Of a stretch of 64,000 nt of DNA, positions 60,670 to 64,000 are shown piece after piece (position 1 is the first letter of the stretch; each line of letters starts with the position of its first letter). The translations under genes and the position numbers were made by a program. Source of the DNA: Lachnospiraceae bacterium (GTDB lineage: Bacteria > Bacillota > Clostridia > Lachnospirales > Lachnospiraceae); the NCBI GenBank assembly GCA_015057425.1, contig SVEL01000004.1, positions 124,001 through 188,000 of the forward strand. Direction: 5' to 3'. Below the pieces are notes generated by a model that did no database searches, was not told the origin of the DNA, and worked only from the letters and a program-made list of their open reading frames with translations.

Positions 60670-60698
60670 ATTATATCACAATCTTTCTGTTTAGTGAA
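60670..60698 (-). promoter_or_regulatory. Promoter of glgC-glgD-spoVG
   Basis: On the minus strand, TTCACT (60693-60698) and an extended -10 TGATATAAT (core 60670-60675) are 17 bases apart. A second TGATATAGT lies closer to the gene and could be another start. Confidence 0.55.
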
Positions 60699-60776
60699 GT
60701 AATTTTTAATTTTCTTTGCATTAAAACTGTCTTTTTTCTAAATTTATGCATACAAATCGTAAAATTATCAAACAAA

Positions 60777-60805
60777 TTGCATTTTTATCATTGCTACTGT
60801 ATAAT
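60777..60805 (+). promoter_or_regulatory. Promoter of murC
   Basis: TTGCAT (60777-60782) and TATAAT (60800-60805) are separated by 17 bases, about 78 bases before the murC start. Confidence 0.7.
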
Positions 60806-60883
60806 TGTAACAGAGTTAAAATTACTGCACATATTGTAATATAATGATTTTTCGATTTTCATTTTAACATAAACGGAGGTTCT

Positions 60884-62275
60884 ATGAAACAAACAAATAT
60901 TGACAACTTTGACTTAAGTAATGTTAAAAAAATACACTTCATGGGCATCGGCGGCATAAGTATGAGCGGTCTTGCAGAAATCGTCATCACAAGAGGGTTT
61001 CTTGTGTCAGGTTCAGATTCACACAAGTCTGCCATAACAGAGAGATTGTCCAACATGGGGGCTGATATATCTTATGAGCAGGTTGCCGAAAATATTACAG
61101 ATGATATCGATCTTGTAGTTTATACTGCTGCCATCCATCCGGACAACCCGGAATTTGCAGCGGCTGTCTCAAAAAATATACCTGTTATGGTCAGAGCAGA
61201 CTTTTTGGGATATATAATGAAGCAATACAAAACTGCCATTGCCGTATCAGGTACTCACGGTAAAACCACCGTTACTTCCATGGTTTCCCATATTCTTCTT
61301 GCTGCAGAGACAGACCCAACTATTATGGTAGGCGGAATTCTTCCTGCCATAAATGGTAACATCCGTATCGGAAAGGCTGAAACATTTGTAACTGAAGCCT
61401 GCGAATATACCAACAGTTTCCTTTCTTTCTTTCCAACTATGGAGATTATCCTTAATGTTGCTGAAGATCATATGGATTTCTTTAAAGACCTTGATGATAT
61501 CCGCAACAGCTTCAGAAGATTTGCGGAAATTCTTCCTGAACACGGAACGTTAATCATAAACGGTGATATCGAAAATCATCAATATTTTTATAATAATCTT
61601 CCATGTAAGGTTATTACATTCGGGCACGATTCATCCAATACTTTATCTGCTCAGAATATCACTTATGATGATTTTGCAAGAGGCTCATTTGACCTTATTT
61701 ATAAAGGCGAAATCATAGATAGAATAAAGCTTTCCGTACCGGGCGAACACAATGTATACAATTCCCTTTCTGCTATAGCTGCAGGTATGGAACTTGGTAT
61801 TTCTCTTCCTATTATAAAGAAAGGACTTGAAAGTTTTACCGGAACAGACCGCAGACTGCAAATCAAAGGCGAATTTGACGGAATAACAGTTATCGATGAT
61901 TACGCTCATCATCCTGATGAAATTAAAACCACTTTGGACACAATAGGCAAGTATCCTCGAAGAAAAATGTGGTGCATTTTCCAGCCTCACACATTTACAA
62001 GAACCAAGGCATTTATGAAGGAGTTTGCAGAAACTCTTTCCCACGCAGACAATATCATTCTCGCTGAAATATATCCGGCAAGAGAAACTGATAATCTTGG
62101 AATTTCTTCCCAAACACTTCAGGAAGAAATCAAAGCACTTGGTAAGGAATGTTACTACTTCCCTACATTTGAAGAGATAGAAAATTTTATTAAAAAAAGT
62201 TGTTCACAAGGTGATATAGTTCTTACTATGGGTGCCGGAGATGTTGTAAATATTGGAGAAAACCTTCTTAAATAA
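60884..62275 (+). CDS. murC: UDP-N-acetylmuramate-L-alanine ligase
   Basis: MurC adds L-Ala to UDP-MurNAc, the first amino acid of the wall peptide. The 463 residues show the three Mur ligase domains: IHFMGIGGISMSGLAEI, the ATP loop AVSGTHGKTTVTSM at about 120, and a C-terminal domain with VIDDYAHHPDEIKTTL. ACGGAGG lies upstream of the ATG. It ends with a terminator whose arms contain DnaA boxes. Confidence 0.97.
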   Translation: MKQTNIDNFDLSNVKKIHFMGIGGISMSGLAEIVITRGFLVSGSDSHKSAITERLSNMGADISYEQVAENITDDIDLVVYTAAIHPDNPEFAAAVSKNIPVMVRADFLGYIMKQYKTAIAVSGTHGKTTVTSMVSHILLAAETDPTIMVGGILPAINGNIRIGKAETFVTEACEYTNSFLSFFPTMEIILNVAEDHMDFFKDLDDIRNSFRRFAEILPEHGTLIINGDIENHQYFYNNLPCKVITFGHDSSNTLSAQNITYDDFARGSFDLIYKGEIIDRIKLSVPGEHNVYNSLSAIAAGMELGISLPIIKKGLESFTGTDRRLQIKGEFDGITVIDDYAHHPDEIKTTLDTIGKYPRRKMWCIFQPHTFTRTKAFMKEFAETLSHADNIILAEIYPARETDNLGISSQTLQEEIKALGKECYYFPTFEEIENFIKKSCSQGDIVLTMGAGDVVNIGENLLK

Positions 62276-62280
62276 ATCAG

Positions 62281-62450
62281 TTATCCACTTATCCACAATT
62301 TTATGGCCTTTTAGGGCTATCAAAATTGTGGATTACTTTTTTAGAAGTTTCCGACAAAAATCCACATTTTTCAAGGGCTGTTTTTATCCCAAAACCGTTA
62401 TCCACGTTTTCCACATTTTCCACATTTTTTTGCAAAAAAACTGTGGATAA
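62281..62450. promoter_or_regulatory. Cluster of DnaA boxes
   Basis: Boxes close to TTATCCACA: TTATCCACT (62281), TTATCCACA (62289), TAATCCACA on minus (62327-62335), AAATCCACA (62358), TTATCCACG (62398), TTTTCCACA (62407), TTTTCCACA (62416) and TTATCCACA on minus (62442-62450). The three at 62398-62424 are head-to-tail with no gap. They lie between murC and a DnaD-like gene. Confidence 0.85.
62291..62342 (+). terminator. murC terminator with DnaA boxes in its arms
   Basis: ATCCACAATTTT and AAAATTGTGGAT pair over 12 bases around an inner GGCC/GGGC stem and are followed by TACTTTTTT. Each arm carries a DnaA-box core. Confidence 0.8.
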
Positions 62451-62458
62451 AATTGCTG

Positions 62459-62487
62459 TTTAACTTTTTTTATTTATATGTTATAGT
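62459..62487 (+). promoter_or_regulatory. Promoter of the dnaD-like gene
   Basis: TTTAAC (62459-62464) and an extended -10 TGTTATAGT (core 62482-62487) are 17 bases apart. The last DnaA box ends nine bases before the -35 element, so DnaA bound there could contact RNA polymerase. Confidence 0.55.
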
Positions 62488-62528
62488 TTTCAATGCGATG
62501 ATTTTACATCATTGGGATTGGAGAAGTT

Positions 62529-63653
62529 ATGGGTAACATTAAGTTAGAAAAAGCAGGAAATCAGAGCATTACAACGATTTCCAATTATTTTATAGATGAG
62601 TATATGCCTCACGCAAACGGCGAGTTTATCAAGATTTATATCTATCTCTTGAGAATCGCCGAAAACCCTATCGGCGAATTTTCTTTAAGCACTATCGCCG
62701 ATATTTTCAACCACACTGAAGCTGATGTTATGCGTGCGTTGAGATATTGGGAAAAGTTGGGGCTTCTTTCTATTTCTTATGATGAATTTAAGACATTATC
62801 TTCCATTAAATTGGAAGATATATCTGCCAAACAGCCTACACTTATAGATTCCTTCATAATGATGCCTCCTGTTTCGGTTACAACTGATAACGTGGCAGCA
62901 AAGAAGGAAGTTAAGGACAGCAGAGATACTAAAGAATCAGTCAAAGAAGTTAAAGAAATCAAGGAAGTTAAGAAAGCTAAGATTGAATTTACTCCTGAAA
63001 AGTTGGACGAGCTTACATCCAACGAAGATATTAAAGAATTATTATACATAATCCAGACATATTTAGGCAAAACATTAAGTCCTACAGATACAAATACCAT
63101 ACTTTACTTCTATGATTCTTTGGGCTTTTCAACAGAGCTTATTGAATATCTTATAGAATATTGTGTATCAAATAACCATAAGTCAATGCGTTATATAGAA
63201 ACAGTCGCTTTATCTTGGAAGGATGAAGGCATCACTGATGTAAAGAGCGCCAAGGAACATACAAGTTCTCACTCCAATATCTACTATTCTATATTGAAGA
63301 CTTTTGGTATCAGTGGCAGAAATGTTGCTGAGGCTGAAAAGGAATATATCAAGAAATGGACTGACGAATACAACTTTTCTCTTGATATTATTCTCAATGC
63401 ATGTAACAGAACTATTTCAGCAATTCACCAGCCAAGCTTCCAGTATGCGGATTCCATCCTTAAGGGCTGGAAGTCTTCCGGTGTTCACACTATGGAAGAC
63501 ATCGAAGCATCAGACAAGCTTTATGTTAATACCAAGAAGAAGGCTACACCCGTATCCGTTCCTATCGGAAAGCAGAAGCCGGTTTATTCTAACTTTTCAC
63601 AGCGTTCTTATGATTACAGTGAACTCGAACGCGATTTACTTAAACGCAAGTAA
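62529..63653 (+). CDS. DnaD-family primosome-type protein
   Basis: The 374 residues have an N-terminal winged helix (SNYFIDEYMPHANGEFIKIY; DVMRALRYWEKLGLLSI), a Lys/Glu-rich linker at about 135-160, and one or two DnaB_2/DnaD-type helical domains (TPEKLDELTSNEDIKELL; SMRYIETVALSWKDEGI; a later copy near FQYADSILKGWKSSGV). Such proteins help load the replicative helicase. GGAG lies six bases before the ATG. A DnaC/DnaI-type gene follows 35 bases later, and DnaA boxes precede it. Confidence 0.88.
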   Translation: MGNIKLEKAGNQSITTISNYFIDEYMPHANGEFIKIYIYLLRIAENPIGEFSLSTIADIFNHTEADVMRALRYWEKLGLLSISYDEFKTLSSIKLEDISAKQPTLIDSFIMMPPVSVTTDNVAAKKEVKDSRDTKESVKEVKEIKEVKKAKIEFTPEKLDELTSNEDIKELLYIIQTYLGKTLSPTDTNTILYFYDSLGFSTELIEYLIEYCVSNNHKSMRYIETVALSWKDEGITDVKSAKEHTSSHSNIYYSILKTFGISGRNVAEAEKEYIKKWTDEYNFSLDIILNACNRTISAIHQPSFQYADSILKGWKSSGVHTMEDIEASDKLYVNTKKKATPVSVPIGKQKPVYSNFSQRSYDYSELERDLLKRK

Positions 63654-63688
63654 TATTTAATGTAATATTTTAATAGGAGATAACCACC

Positions 63689-64000
63689 TTGAAACTTACT
63701 AATTCACAGTACAACTTAATAATGAACGAATATTCCGAACAGCGTTTTCAGAATTCATATCAGTTAGACCTTCGCACCGATGAAGTGTATGCTACGCTTC
63801 CGCGAATTAAAGAGATTAACGATACCATCAGTTCACTTTCCATAAGCTGTGCAAGGATGGTTATAGGCAAATCCAAAGAGGAAAGTTCCTATCTTAAAGC
63901 TAAACTTATATCAGATATAGAATCGCTTTCAAGAGAGAAGTCATTTATTCTGACATCCCACGGTTATCCGGCAGACTATCTGGAATTACAGTATAACTGT
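63689..64000 (+). CDS. DnaC/DnaI-type helicase loader, N-terminal part (runs off the window)
   Basis: The frame of 104 codons is open to the right edge. It appears to start at a TTG at 63689, eight bases after AGGAGA. The end, GYPADYLELQYNC, matches the segment of DnaC/DnaI-like loaders just before their N-terminal Cys pair and the AAA+ domain, which would lie outside the window. With the DnaD-like gene upstream it forms a helicase-loading pair. Confidence 0.8.
   Translation, partial: MKLTNSQYNLIMNEYSEQRFQNSYQLDLRTDEVYATLPRIKEINDTISSLSISCARMVIGKSKEESSYLKAKLISDIESLSREKSFILTSHGYPADYLELQYNC

Noticed and set aside
62276..62528. Chromosomal origin oriC
   Set aside because: DnaA boxes are present, but there is no dnaA or dnaN nearby and no long AT-rich unwinding region; a regulatory or titration role is the safer reading.

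Overview
The window looks like chromosomal DNA of an anaerobic, low-GC member of the Clostridia, most likely the family Lachnospiraceae (inference). The signs are AT-rich intergenic DNA, strong GGAGG-type ribosome binding sites, GlgC/GlgD glycogen genes, paired LysM-G5-M23 peptidases, a split transketolase, a MecA adaptor, SpoVG, and an F-type ATP synthase whose c subunit carries a Na+-type site. Most genes are on the minus strand. No rRNA, tRNA, CRISPR array or intact transposase was seen.

Layout. 1-7.4 kb: edge of a sensor kinase, metK behind a SAM-I riboswitch, murA, and two tandem LysM/G5/M23 peptidases. 7.4-11.7 kb: a shikimate-kinase-like protein, an OLD-type TOPRIM ATPase, a flavin reductase and an envelope protein. 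11.7-16.3 kb: lacI-GH43-GH30, a plant arabinan/arabinogalactan operon with probable operators. 16.3-19.2 kb: a sigma-like protein without region 4, a membrane protein, and a CheX-like/CheY pair. 19.2-24.2 kb: araA-araD-transaldolase-transketolase (two subunits), which takes L-arabinose into the pentose phosphate pathway; araB is not in the window. 24.2-33.1 kb: CwlD-like amidase, GH18/SH3 lipoprotein, mecA, a DUF1858 protein, and two large envelope proteins, with a strikingly regular 63-bp repeat array at 29.2-29.6 kb. 33.2-42.8 kb: tsaC, an LMW-PTP homologue, rpiB, dCMP deaminase and the whole atp operon, with Bacillus-like gene order. 43-45.2 kb: small membrane proteins. 45.6-57.7 kb: dnaX-ybaB-recR, then a four-gene operon encoding a MukBEF/Wadjet-like SMC complex with a TPR-AAA protein where the JetD nuclease would be expected. 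57.9-60.6 kb: glgC-glgD-spoVG. 60.9-64 kb: murC, a cluster of DnaA boxes, a DnaD-like protein and the start of a DnaC/DnaI-type helicase loader.

Most interesting points: (1) seven hairpin units in exact 63-bp register (29188-29601); (2) the JetD-less SMC operon with a large acidic TPR-AAA partner and non-canonical ATPase motifs; (3) three structured repeat elements (2041-2139, 28622-28720, 3765-4022) that each begin at the T-tract of an intrinsic terminator; (4) a DnaA-box cluster in front of primosome genes; (5) several proteins that have lost hallmark residues (LMW-PTP without Cys, shikimate kinase without its substrate Arg, sigma factor without region 4). Start codons were chosen by ribosome binding site, so several differ from the longest possible frame.
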